64,000 bases of DNA from Rhizobium bangladeshense (GTDB taxonomy: Bacteria > Pseudomonadota > Alphaproteobacteria > Rhizobiales > Rhizobiaceae): positions 1-64,000 of the forward strand of contig NZ_LYPL01000010.1 of assembly GCF_001662075.1 (NCBI RefSeq), read 5' to 3'. Positions 52,140-60,658 of this stretch are shown one piece after another (positions within the stretch are counted from its first letter, which is position 1; each line of letters begins with the position of its first letter). Made by a program: the position numbers and the translations under genes. The notes below the pieces were generated by a model. That model did not search any database. It worked only from the letters and a program-made list of their open reading frames with translations, and was not told the DNA's origin.

Positions 52140-52939
52140 AGCAGCACGCCTCCATGAAGCGAGGGGAAGGAGGCCCAGAGCTTCTTCGTATAGTCGTGCG
52201 CCGGCGTCCTGTAGATCGCCTGGGCGCTGTTCTGCTCCACCAGCCTGCCGGACAGCATAATGCCAATGCGGTCGCAGAACTGCACCATCAGCCCGAGATC
52301 ATGGGTGATGAAGAGGACGGAGAAGCCGAAGCTGCGGCGCAGCTCGTTGATCCGCTGCAGGATTTCGCGCTGGACGACGACGTCGAGCGCGGTCGTCGGC
52401 TCGTCCATGACGACGAGCTTCGGATCGAGCGCCATGCAGATGGCGATGACGATGCGCTGGCGCATGCCGCCGGAAAACTGATGCGGATAATCGCGCATGC
52501 GGTCCGGTGCGATGTCGACGAGCGTCAGCATTTCGGCGGTGCGCTCGCGGGCTTGCGCGCGGCTCATGCCTTTATGGGTGCGCAGCAGGTCGTAGAATTG
52601 CGTCTCGATGCGCAGCACCGGGTTCAATGAGTTCATGGCGCTCTGGAAGACCATGGCGACCGCGCGCCAGCGGAAGGCGCCAAGCGCCCGCTGGTCGAGA
52701 TCGAGTACGTCGCGGCCGTCGAGCAGGATGCGGCTCTTCTTGCGGATCAGCGCCGGCGGCTTGTGCAGGCGGCTGATGGCAAAGGCGATGGTGCTCTTGC
52801 CGCAGCCGGATTCGCCGGCAAGCCCGAAGACCTCGCCGGGTGCGACATCGAAATTGACGTCGTCGACGGCGCGGAAATCCTTCTCTTCGCCGATATAATC
52901 GATGGTGAGGTTCCTTACCGAAAGCAGCGGTTGCGTCAC
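52136..52939 (-). CDS. Dipeptide/oligopeptide-type ABC ATPase (DppD-like)
   Basis: A 267-residue ATPase with Walker A GESGCGKST, Q-loop MVFQSAMNSLNPVLRI, signature FSGGMRQRIVIAICMAL and Walker B LVVMDEPTTALD. The start is the GTG at 52939, with GGAGG seven bases ahead and a four-base overlap with the permease stop; the much longer frame upstream is a shadow of the permease gene. Confidence 0.87.
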   Translation of the reverse strand: MTQPLLSVRNLTIDYIGEEKDFRAVDDVNFDVAPGEVFGLAGESGCGKSTIAFAISRLHKPPALIRKKSRILLDGRDVLDLDQRALGAFRWRAVAMVFQSAMNSLNPVLRIETQFYDLLRTHKGMSRAQARERTAEMLTLVDIAPDRMRDYPHQFSGGMRQRIVIAICMALDPKLVVMDEPTTALDVVVQREILQRINELRRSFGFSVLFITHDLGLMVQFCDRIGIMLSGRLVEQNSAQAIYRTPAHDYTKKLWASFPSLHGGVLL

Positions 52940-53814
52940 AGTCGGCCCTCCCCTGTTCGAACGAGCAGCGACCAGCGCTTCAGATGATTGCCGGTGCGCA
53001 GCCGCGGATTGGCGATCTCGTCGACGGCGAAATTGAGGAGCGACATGCCGATGCCGAGGAAGGCGAGCGCGATGCAGGGGGTGAGAATATCCCACCAGGC
53101 GCCGACCGAAAGCGCCGAGGCCTTCTGCGCGTTGTAGAGCATCGTGCCCCAGGAGATCGCCCGGGGATCCCCGAGGCCGAGGAATTCCAGCGTCGCCTCG
53201 GTGATGATCGCGAAGATGACGCTGCCGATGAAATTGATGCCGACGATGGAGATCACATTGGGGAAGATCTCGAATGTCATGATCCGCCATTGCGGCTCAC
53301 CCATCATCTCGGCCGATTTGACGAAATCCTTCTGTTTGACGGAGAGGGTTTCGGCGCGGGTGACGCGGGCGCCCCAGGCCCAGGAGGTGGCGCCGAGGAT
53401 GAGGGCGATGACAAAGGGGCTCGCCTGGCCGATGAAAGCGGCGAGCACCAGCAGCAGCGGCAGGTTCGGAACGACGAGCACCATATTGGTGAAGAAGCTG
53501 ATGACCTCGTCGGTCTTGCCGCCGCGATAGCCGGAGATGATGCCGAGCGCGGTGCCGGCAAGGGTGATCAGCAGGCCGGCGCCGAAGCCGACGGCGAGCG
53601 AGGTGCGGGCGCCGTAGATCAGCCGGGCGAAGACATCCTGGCCGATGCGGGTGGTGCCGAGGATATGGTCGAGCGACGGCGGCTGGTGCGGTCGCCCGGT
53701 GCGGGCGGCGGGGTCGTATTGGGTCAGCAGCGGCGCTGCGATCGCGACGATGATGATGAAGGCGATGATGACGAGGCCGGTGAGCGCCTTGCGGTTTCGA
53801 AGCAGGGTCTTCAT
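52936..53814 (-). CDS. Dipeptide/oligopeptide-type ABC permease (DppC-like)
   Basis: A 292-residue permease. The N-terminal cytosolic/first helix segment (RKALTGLVIIAFIIIVAIAAPLL) is followed by the DppC landmarks HILGTTRIGQDVFARLIYGARTSL and GYRGGKTDEVIS. The coupling helix lies in AETLSVKQKDFVKSAEMMG. It partners the DppB-like protein. Confidence 0.88.
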   Translation of the reverse strand: MKTLLRNRKALTGLVIIAFIIIVAIAAPLLTQYDPAARTGRPHQPPSLDHILGTTRIGQDVFARLIYGARTSLAVGFGAGLLITLAGTALGIISGYRGGKTDEVISFFTNMVLVVPNLPLLLVLAAFIGQASPFVIALILGATSWAWGARVTRAETLSVKQKDFVKSAEMMGEPQWRIMTFEIFPNVISIVGINFIGSVIFAIITEATLEFLGLGDPRAISWGTMLYNAQKASALSVGAWWDILTPCIALAFLGIGMSLLNFAVDEIANPRLRTGNHLKRWSLLVRTGEGRL

Positions 53815-53815
53815 C

Positions 53816-54793
53816 TCACGCTCCCTTCAGCCGCGGGTCGAGCAGGACATAACTGACGTCGACGATGAAATTGGCGATCAGCATGGTCGCGGTCATGATC
53901 AGCAGTTGCCCCTGGATGACCGGATAATCGCGGGCGAGGATCGCCTGGTAGAGAATGTTGCCGAGGCCGGGATAGTTGTAGACGACCTCGGTCACCAGCG
54001 AGCCGCCGAGGATGGTACCGATGGCGATGGCAAGGCTGGAGACGGTCGGCAGCAGGGCGTTGCGTGCCGCGTACCAGAGCATCACATGCCGGTCGGACAG
54101 GCCCTTGGCGCGGGCCATGACGATATAGTCCTCGCCGAGCAGGTTGATCATGTTGTTGCGCATGGTGACGGTGAAGCCGCCGATCAGCACGGTGCAGAGC
54201 GTCACCATCGGCAGGATGCCGTGATAGGCGACGCTGCCGATATATTGCAAGCTGAAGGCCGGATCGAGCGACGGGTCGGCGGCATAGCCGTTCGGGAACC
54301 AGCCGAGCGTGAAACCGAAGATGAAGAGCACGATCAGCGAGGTGACGACTGCCGGCACCGAGGTCGCGAAGATCGCGCCGACCGAGACGACGACATCGAA
54401 CCGGCTGCCGCGCCGCCAGGCGGCGAGGATGCCGAGCAAGGTGCCGAGCGCGAAACTCGCGATCGTGGCGGTTCCCATCAGGCCGACTGTCCAGACGAGG
54501 GCGTGGCCGAGCACCGAAGTGACCGGCAGCGGGAAATACTTGATCGAGCGGCCGAGATCGCCGGTGAAGATGCTGCCCAGATAGGTGAGGTACTGCTGCC
54601 AGAGCGGCCCATCGACGAAGCCGAAGGTCAGCTTCAGCGCCTGCAGGCTTTCCGGCGGCAATTCGGTGCCGGCGCTCGAAAACATGATCTGCACCGGATC
54701 GCCCGGCATCAGGCGCGGCAGGAAGAAATTGATCGTCGCTGCCGCGATGAAGGCTGCCATGTAGAAGACGAGGCGGCGAAGCAGGAAAGCCAT
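53816..54793 (-). CDS. Dipeptide/oligopeptide-type ABC permease (DppB-like)
   Basis: A 325-residue permease with the opening FYMAAFIAAATINFFLPRLMPGDPV, the loop KYFPLPVTSVLG, and the EDYIVMARAKGLSDRHVMLWYAARNALLP coupling segment. It lies one base upstream of the DppC-like gene and 58 bp after the binding-protein gene. Confidence 0.88.
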   Translation of the reverse strand: MAFLLRRLVFYMAAFIAAATINFFLPRLMPGDPVQIMFSSAGTELPPESLQALKLTFGFVDGPLWQQYLTYLGSIFTGDLGRSIKYFPLPVTSVLGHALVWTVGLMGTATIASFALGTLLGILAAWRRGSRFDVVVSVGAIFATSVPAVVTSLIVLFIFGFTLGWFPNGYAADPSLDPAFSLQYIGSVAYHGILPMVTLCTVLIGGFTVTMRNNMINLLGEDYIVMARAKGLSDRHVMLWYAARNALLPTVSSLAIAIGTILGGSLVTEVVYNYPGLGNILYQAILARDYPVIQGQLLIMTATMLIANFIVDVSYVLLDPRLKGA

Positions 54794-54809
54794 GGGAACT
54801 CCGTCGTGA

Positions 54810-54839
54810 CGGGAGCGGCGTTGAAAGCCACCGCTCCCG
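54810..54839 (-). terminator. Stem-loop between the binding-protein and permease genes
   Basis: CGGGAGCGG (54810-54818) and CCGCTCCCG (54831-54839) form a 9-bp stem with a 12-nt loop immediately after the substrate-binding gene on the transcribed strand. As at rhaS, it probably favours higher expression of the binding protein than of the permeases. Confidence 0.6.
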
Positions 54840-54851
54840 GGATCAATGCCT

Positions 54852-56498
54852 TTACTTGGCCGGCTCGAGCGCGAGCAGGTTCAAGAGGCGCGCCGGATTG
54901 GTGCGTGAGATCGACGGATTGACGAAGGCGTTCTCCTTGGTCGACCAGCCGGTGAAGCGCTTGGTGTTGTACTGGTACCAGTTCGGATTGTTGAACACCG
55001 GAATGACAGGCATGTTTTCGGCGACGATGCGCTGCGCCTTGTTCATCGCTTCCTTCTGCTTGGCGAGGTCTGCGGTATGGGTGAACTCGGTGACGAGCTT
55101 CTCGACATCGGGATTGAACCAGCGCTGCGCGGTGAAGCGGGTCTTGCCCTTGTCCGAAGCGCTGAAGGCGCGCTTGTAGGGGTAGTAGGGCGAGGCCGAA
55201 GCCGGCAGGCTGTTGATCGCCGCATCGAAGCTGCCGTTGATGAGATTGCCGGTCCAGACGGCTTCCTCCGGCGTTTCGATCTTGGCATCGATGCCGACCG
55301 CCTGCATGCCTTCGACAGCGATGTTGACGGTGTCGACCCAGTCGGTCCAGGAGTTCGGGACAATGATCGAGAAGGAGATCTTGCTGCCGTCGGGATTGTC
55401 GCGGAAGCCGTCGCCGTCCTCGTCCTTGTAGCCGGCCTCGTCGAGCAGCGCCTTGGCGGCGTCGGCGTCATAGGTGGCGAACTTGCCGAAGTCGGCCTTG
55501 ACCGACGGGTCCGACCAGCTCTTGTAGAGCTCGCCCATCAGGCCGGGATCTTCGTTCAGCGTCGGGTAGCCGTAGCCGGCGACGTCGATCATCGTCTTGC
55601 GGTCGAGCGCCATGGAGACCGCGCGGCGGAACTTCACGTCGTTGAAGGCCTTCCTGTTGTTCTCGTTCGCTGTTTCCAGGTTGAATAGGAAGGCGACCAT
55701 GCTGCTCGGCGAATACCAGTAGTGGAAATGCGCCGGATCCTTCGAGACATAGACATTGTCGATGTCGGGAATAAAGGAGACCCCCCAGTCGAGCGTGCCG
55801 TCGGCCGTTGCTGTCAGGATCTGATTGTTGTCGGCAAGCTGTGGGAAGCGAATGCAATCGACCTTCAGATGCGCGTTGTCCCAATAGTGCGGGTTGCGGC
55901 ACTGGTCATAGGTCTGGCCGGTAAAGCGCGGTACCTCGGTCAGCGGGCCGCTGCCGACCGGGTTCTCGTTGGCAAAGGTGACGGGATCGGCGACGTCCTT
56001 CCAGACATGTTCGGGAACGATCGGCAGCTGCGAAATCTGCTCGGCGGCAAGCGAGCTCGGATTGGCGAGCGTGAAGCGCACAGTCTGGGCGTCGACGGCC
56101 TGGACGTCGGTGACGAAGGTCCAGATGCTGACGAAGTCGAGGGCCGGGAATTTCTTCAAGTAGTCATAGGTGAACTTGACGTCGGCTGCGGTCAGCGGCT
56201 TGCCGTCCGACCATTTCAGGCCCGGGCGCAGCTTGAACTCGATGCTCTTCAAGTCGTCGGACAGCTTGAAGCTTTCGGCCAGGCGATAGACCGGCTTGTT
56301 GCTGTCGAAGCGGTTGAAAATAACAAGCGGCTCATAGATGAAATCGAGCGTCGATTGGCGCGCCGAAGTCTGGTTGAACGGGTTGAAGTTGCGCACCCAG
56401 GTCGTCGCCGGCTCGATATTCGCCGTCAGGACCGTCTGCGCCATGGCGGATCCCGAAAGCAGCGTGAGTGCTGCGGCTGCAAGAAGATATTTTTTCAT
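54852..56498 (-). CDS. ABC transporter substrate-binding protein, family 5 (oligopeptide/oligosaccharide)
   Basis: A 548-residue SBP_bac_5 protein with signal peptide ending SAMAQ-TV (about 21). The mature start (WVRNFNPFNQTSARQSTLDFIYEPLVIFNR) is the form seen in cello- and chito-oligosaccharide binders of this family as well as peptide binders. With the downstream beta-N-acetylhexosaminidase gene, an amino-sugar oligosaccharide or murein fragment is a reasonable guess, not shown by sequence. Confidence 0.85.
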   Translation of the reverse strand: MKKYLLAAAALTLLSGSAMAQTVLTANIEPATTWVRNFNPFNQTSARQSTLDFIYEPLVIFNRFDSNKPVYRLAESFKLSDDLKSIEFKLRPGLKWSDGKPLTAADVKFTYDYLKKFPALDFVSIWTFVTDVQAVDAQTVRFTLANPSSLAAEQISQLPIVPEHVWKDVADPVTFANENPVGSGPLTEVPRFTGQTYDQCRNPHYWDNAHLKVDCIRFPQLADNNQILTATADGTLDWGVSFIPDIDNVYVSKDPAHFHYWYSPSSMVAFLFNLETANENNRKAFNDVKFRRAVSMALDRKTMIDVAGYGYPTLNEDPGLMGELYKSWSDPSVKADFGKFATYDADAAKALLDEAGYKDEDGDGFRDNPDGSKISFSIIVPNSWTDWVDTVNIAVEGMQAVGIDAKIETPEEAVWTGNLINGSFDAAINSLPASASPYYPYKRAFSASDKGKTRFTAQRWFNPDVEKLVTEFTHTADLAKQKEAMNKAQRIVAENMPVIPVFNNPNWYQYNTKRFTGWSTKENAFVNPSISRTNPARLLNLLALEPAK

Positions 56499-56542
56499 AT
56501 TCTATTCCCCTTTTTCTTATGCGGTGAGAGATGGCGCGCCGG

Positions 56543-57565
56543 TCAGGAGACAAGCGCGCTTGCAAAAATGTCTTCGACCTCAGCGTGGGCGGCGCGATAA
56601 TCGATCTTGAGATTGCCGAGTCGGGCCTTGCCGGCGGCGATGCGCTTCAGGGCGGCGTCCGTCAGCGGGCGCGCGGCTCTCGCGGCGGCTTCGCTTTCCC
56701 TGACGTCACCATGGGTGTGGAGGGCGATGTCGAAGCCCGCATCGAGCACTTGGGCGACACGCTCCGGCAACGTGCCGGCGAGCGATTCCATGAAGATGCA
56801 GTCGGAGATCAGCACGCCGTCATAACCCATGTCCTTGCGGATGACGTCGTGCATGATTGGCGAGACGGAGGCCGGCAATTCCCTATCGTAGGCCGAATAG
56901 ACGACATGGGCGACCATGGCCCAGGGCGTATCCTTCAGCGCCAGGAAAGGCTTGAAATCGGTTGCTATGAGCGTTTCCCGGCTGGCATCGACGACCGGTC
57001 GTTCCTTATGGGAATCGAGGGTGGCGCGGCCGTGGCCGGGAATGTGCTTCATGACGGGCATGTTGCCGGTCTCGAGCAGGCCCTCGACCACCTCGCGGCC
57101 GAGGGCGGCGATGATATCGGGATCGGGGCCGAAGGAGCGGGCGCCGATGACCGTGCTCGTCGTCTCGAAGACGAGGTCGAGAACGGGCGAGCAGCCGCTG
57201 GAAAGACCGAGTTCCGTCATCATCGCGCCCATGGCCCGGGAGGAAAGGCGCAGTGCTTTTCTGCCGAGCTCGAAATCGCGGCGCGCCAGTTCGGCAAACT
57301 GGCCGAAGCTGCGGAAGAGCGGCCAGGGGCCGGCATCGAGATGCTGGACGCGGCCGCCTTCCTGGTCGGTAAAGACAGGCGCATCGTCGCGGCCGACGGC
57401 TTCGCGAAAGCGCTCGATCAGCCGTTTCGTCTGCTCCGGCTCGCGCTGATTGCGCCGGCCGACGAAGAGGCCGAGCGGGTTGGTGTCGCGAAAGAGCGCG
57501 AATTCATCCTCCGAAATCGTGGGGTTCGGAAGGCCGACGAAGAGGGCAAGCGGGGTCGAGGACAA
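56543..57565 (-). CDS. GH3 beta-N-acetylhexosaminidase (NagZ-type)
   Basis: A 340-residue glycoside hydrolase family 3 enzyme. It has the NagZ hallmark KHIPGHGRATLDSHKERPVVDAS (catalytic His-Asp dyad region), GLSSGCSPVLDLVFE, and the nucleophile Asp in DGVLISDCIFME. It removes terminal beta-N-acetylglucosamine. It lacks a signal peptide, so it acts in the cytoplasm on imported material. It lies upstream of the ABC genes in the same direction (44 bp), supporting chito-oligosaccharide or muropeptide breakdown. Confidence 0.87.
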   Translation of the reverse strand: MSSTPLALFVGLPNPTISEDEFALFRDTNPLGLFVGRRNQREPEQTKRLIERFREAVGRDDAPVFTDQEGGRVQHLDAGPWPLFRSFGQFAELARRDFELGRKALRLSSRAMGAMMTELGLSSGCSPVLDLVFETTSTVIGARSFGPDPDIIAALGREVVEGLLETGNMPVMKHIPGHGRATLDSHKERPVVDASRETLIATDFKPFLALKDTPWAMVAHVVYSAYDRELPASVSPIMHDVIRKDMGYDGVLISDCIFMESLAGTLPERVAQVLDAGFDIALHTHGDVRESEAAARAARPLTDAALKRIAAGKARLGNLKIDYRAAHAEVEDIFASALVS

Positions 57566-57589
57566 GTCTGAAAACTCCGTATCACATGA

Positions 57590-58069
57590 TCATTTCGGCG
57601 CGCTTCTCAGCATGCCTTCGTAGATGCCCTTATCAGGGGCAGGAATGGCGATCGCGCCGGCTGTTCTGGCGTAGAAATCGACAGGCCCCGCATCGCCGAT
57701 GAAGGCATAGGCATGGCCTAGCGTCTTCATGGTCTGGAGGCAGGAGGAAAATAGGGCGAGGCCGATGCCCTTGCCGCGGGCTTCGGGATCGACGCCGGTC
57801 GGGCCGAAGAAGCCGCGCGCCGTTGTGTCATAGCAGGCAAAGCCGAGCAGCTTGCCGCCTTCGACGGCGATCAGGCAGGCAACGGGCTGGCGGGAAAGGG
57901 CGACTGAGACTTCGCTCGCCCAGTTCTCGCTGAAGCGCTCGCGAACCCAGTTGACGACAAGATGCAGTTCCGGAGGAAGAGCCGGACGGATGGCGGCGCC
58001 GACGAGGCCGGCTCGTTCTTTCAATTCGTCGAGCCTGTCGGAATATAAGCTCACAAGCAGGTCTGGCAC
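57590..58069 (-). CDS. GNAT-family N-acetyltransferase
   Basis: A 159-residue GNAT protein. Acetyl-CoA-binding motif A is GVDPEARGKGIGLALFSSCL, and the C-terminal strand is YAFIGDAGPVDFYARTAGA. The start is the GTG at 58069 with GGAGGAG six bases upstream. It is the first gene of the unit with the NagZ-like gene, and its substrate may be an amino sugar; this is inference from context. Confidence 0.8.
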   Translation of the reverse strand: MPDLLVSLYSDRLDELKERAGLVGAAIRPALPPELHLVVNWVRERFSENWASEVSVALSRQPVACLIAVEGGKLLGFACYDTTARGFFGPTGVDPEARGKGIGLALFSSCLQTMKTLGHAYAFIGDAGPVDFYARTAGAIAIPAPDKGIYEGMLRSAPK

Positions 58070-58229
58070 CTGTCTCTCCTCCAAGCATGCCGTTATTGTG
58101 GAATATATCCCCTTTTAATGTCATAGACTTGGCCATCTCGGAGGGCTTGTCAACAGGGATTTTCAGATGAGGCGTGGCGGTGCCTGACGGTCTCGCTCCG
58201 GCTTCACGTGACTGTAGGGTAGATGCAAA

Positions 58230-58253
58230 ACGGCCCGGCAGAAGCCGGGCCGT
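58230..58253 (-). terminator. Rho-independent terminator of the thiMED operon
   Basis: ACGGCCCGGC (58230-58239) and GCCGGGCCGT (58244-58253) form a perfect 10-bp stem with a 4-nt loop; on the transcribed minus strand a TTTTGC tail follows. It lies about 30 bp past the thiD stop. Confidence 0.8.
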
Positions 58254-58284
58254 CTCGATAGGCATTCCTCGCCGATGCGAGCGC

Positions 58285-59094
58285 CTATTGGCCTTCGGTC
58301 CAAAGCGCGTGAAAATGCTGCACGGGGCCGTGGCCAGAGCCGACGCTGAGCTTTCCGGCGGCCGCGACCGCGCCGGCCAGGTAATCCTTGGCGATGGCGA
58401 CGGCCTCTCGCGCCGATGCGCCTTTGGCGAGTTCGGCCGCCAGCGCGCTCGAAAGCGTGCAGCCGGTGCCGTGGGTGTTCTTCGTCGGCACGCGCCGGGC
58501 TTCGAACCAGTACAGGCCGTCGGCGGTGGCGAGCACGTCCGGGCTTTCGTCGCTGTCGAGATGGCCGCCCTTGACCAGTACTGCGGCCGGACCGAGGCCG
58601 CGCAGCCGTTCGGCCTGTGCGGCCATCTCGGCCCGGTTTGTCGCCACCGGGTGGTGCAGCAGAGCGGCGGCTTCCGGCAGATTTGGCGTGAGAAGCGTGG
58701 CAAGCGGCAGCAGCCGCCGGGTCAGCACGTCGACCGCGTCAGGCGCGAGCAAGGCGGCACCGCCCTTGGCGATCATCACCGGGTCGAGCACGGCTGGGAT
58801 GCCGCGTCGATCGGCGAGCGCTGCGGCGACGGCCTCGGCGATGGCCGCATTGGCGATCATGCCGATCTTTACGGCGTCGACGCGCACATCGGCAAAGACG
58901 GCATCGATCTGGTCGGCGACGAATGGAGGCGGCACCAGATGCACGCCGGTGACGCCTTGGGTGTTCTGCGCCGTCAGTGCGGTCAGCACCGCCATGCCGT
59001 AGACGCCGCGGGCGGAAAAGGCCTTGAGATCGGCCTGGATACCGGCGCCGCCGGAGGGATCGGAACCGGCGATGGAAAGGACGTTGCGGATCAT
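58285..59094 (-). CDS. thiD: Hydroxymethylpyrimidine/phosphomethylpyrimidine kinase
   Basis: A 269-residue ribokinase-fold kinase. SIAGSDPSGGAGIQADLKAFSARG at the N-terminus and the anion-hole motif NTHGTGCTLSSALAAELAKG near residue 220 are those of ThiD. It phosphorylates HMP and HMP-P for thiamine formation. Its ATG overlaps the thiE stop by four bases. Confidence 0.9.
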   Translation of the reverse strand: MIRNVLSIAGSDPSGGAGIQADLKAFSARGVYGMAVLTALTAQNTQGVTGVHLVPPPFVADQIDAVFADVRVDAVKIGMIANAAIAEAVAAALADRRGIPAVLDPVMIAKGGAALLAPDAVDVLTRRLLPLATLLTPNLPEAAALLHHPVATNRAEMAAQAERLRGLGPAAVLVKGGHLDSDESPDVLATADGLYWFEARRVPTKNTHGTGCTLSSALAAELAKGASAREAVAIAKDYLAGAVAAAGKLSVGSGHGPVQHFHALWTEGQ

Positions 59095-59726
59095 GCGGGG
59101 ACCTTTCGGATTTCTGCGGCTATGCGGCGCGTGGCCGCTTCCGGGTCCGGCGTGCCGCAGATGGCGGAGACGACGGCAAGCCCTCTGGCGCCGGCAGCAA
59201 ACACTTCGGCGACATGGTCAGCCTTGAGGCCGCCGATGGCAACGGACGGCACCGGCGAAGCCTTCACCAGCCTGGCAAGCCCGTCAAAGCCGATCGGCTG
59301 CTTGTGGTCGGCCTTGGTCGGCGTCGCAAACACCGGTCCGACGCCGGCATAATCGACGAGATCGGCATCGACGGCGGCGGCGAGTGCCTCGGTCTCGACC
59401 GAGAGGCCGAGGATCATCTCGGGGCCGATCATGCTCCGCGCGGTGCGCGCGTTCATATCCTCCTGGCCGATATGCAGGCCGTCTGCGGCGATGGCGATGG
59501 CAGCCTCGACATCGTCATTGACGACGAGGAGCGCGCCGGTGCCAACGAGCGCCTGCTTCAAGGCGTGGCCGGTCTCGATCATGCGCGCCGTGCCGGCCTG
59601 TTTGTCGCGCAGCTGCACCATCGTCGCCCCGCCGGCAACGGCGAGGCGGGCGGTCTCGACCATGCCGGTCCCGGCGCAGAGGTCGGGGTCGAGGACGAGA
59701 TAGAGCGAAAGGTCGAAAGTCTTCAT
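59091..59726 (-). CDS. thiE: Thiamine-phosphate synthase
   Basis: A 211-residue TIM-barrel enzyme joining HMP-PP and the thiazole phosphate. Motifs are MVQLRDKQAG, LVVNDDVEAAIAIAADGLHIGQED, and VDYAGVGPVFATPTKADHKQPIGFDGL. It overlaps thiM upstream and thiD downstream by four bases each. Confidence 0.9.
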   Translation of the reverse strand: MKTFDLSLYLVLDPDLCAGTGMVETARLAVAGGATMVQLRDKQAGTARMIETGHALKQALVGTGALLVVNDDVEAAIAIAADGLHIGQEDMNARTARSMIGPEMILGLSVETEALAAAVDADLVDYAGVGPVFATPTKADHKQPIGFDGLARLVKASPVPSVAIGGLKADHVAEVFAAGARGLAVVSAICGTPDPEAATRRIAAEIRKVPA

Positions 59727-60526
59727 GCGGCCGATATCCTTGCCCTGGCATCGAGCGTTTCACCGTCGAGCGCGGCTAGCGCATCGAGGAAACGCCAGGA
59801 AAAGGAACCGGGGCCGGCCGCTCCGAGTGCGGCATCCTCGCCGGCAACCGCGAAGGTTGCGAGTGCTGCGACCGTCGCGCCGAACGTATCCTCGGGCACT
59901 GCGGCGGCGAAGGCGCCGACCAGGCAGGTGAGCGAGCAGCCGAGCGCGGTGACCTGCGGCATCAGGACAGATCCGCCTTTGATGCGCACGGCTCTTTCAC
60001 CATCGGTCACGAAATCGACCGCGCCGGTGACGGCGACGACCGCCCGCTGCCGCTCGGCGAGCCATCGCGCCGACTCTTCCGCCTGCTCGACTGGATCGCG
60101 GCTGTCGACGCCCTGGCCGCGGCTCTCTCCGCCGGCAAGCGCGATGATCTCGGAAGCGTTGCCGCGGATGATCGTCGGCGTGAGCGCCAGGAGATCGGCG
60201 ACCGCATTGCGGCGGAAAGCCGTGGCATAATGGGCGACCGGATCGAGCACCCAGGGCCTGCCTGATGATGCCGCCGCCTTTGCCGCCGCCAGCATGCCGT
60301 CGATCCACTGCGTCGACAGCGTGCCGATATTGACGGTCAGCGCGCTCGCAATGCCGGCGAATTCGCCGGCTTCCTCAGGCGCGTGCACCATGGCCGGCGA
60401 GGCGCCGGCTGCAAGCAGAACATTGGCAGCGATGTTCATGGCGACATAATTGGTGATGCAGTGGACGAGCGGCGGCTTCTCCCGCATCGCCTCCAGCATG
60501 GCTCCCGAGGTGGTCTTGCTCTGCAT
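59723..60526 (-). CDS. thiM: Hydroxyethylthiazole kinase
   Basis: A 267-residue salvage kinase. It has VHCITNYVAMNIAANVLLAAGASPAMVHA near the N-terminus, VLDPVAHYATAFR, and the nucleotide-binding GCSLTCLVGAFAAA. It phosphorylates thiazole alcohol. As first gene of the operon it carries the TPP riboswitch in its leader. Confidence 0.9.
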   Translation of the reverse strand: MQSKTTSGAMLEAMREKPPLVHCITNYVAMNIAANVLLAAGASPAMVHAPEEAGEFAGIASALTVNIGTLSTQWIDGMLAAAKAAASSGRPWVLDPVAHYATAFRRNAVADLLALTPTIIRGNASEIIALAGGESRGQGVDSRDPVEQAEESARWLAERQRAVVAVTGAVDFVTDGERAVRIKGGSVLMPQVTALGCSLTCLVGAFAAAVPEDTFGATVAALATFAVAGEDAALGAAGPGSFSWRFLDALAALDGETLDARARISAA

Positions 60527-60658
60527 GGCGCCCCTTTCAGGCGGGGCAGGCGCGGGGCGGCGTCTACGGCGATGCCCCGAGCGACTCCCTCCGCCGGCAT
60601 TATCCGGTTCAGGTTCGAAGGGTTCTTCTCAGCCCGTCTGTCGACGAACGCCCCTGTC
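60527..60658 (-). promoter_or_regulatory. TPP riboswitch (THI element) with a likely translation-control hairpin
   Basis: Read on the minus strand from about 60658, the leader contains GGGCTGAGA, then ACCCTTCGAACCTGAACCG, then GGATAATGCCGGCGGAGGGA, the diagnostic TPP aptamer sequences. The aptamer spans roughly 60580-60658. Downstream, GCCCC pairs with GGGGC across GCCTGAAA right in front of the thiM ATG; the paired strand contains the purine-rich ribosome binding site, so TPP binding most likely hides it. Confidence 0.93.
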
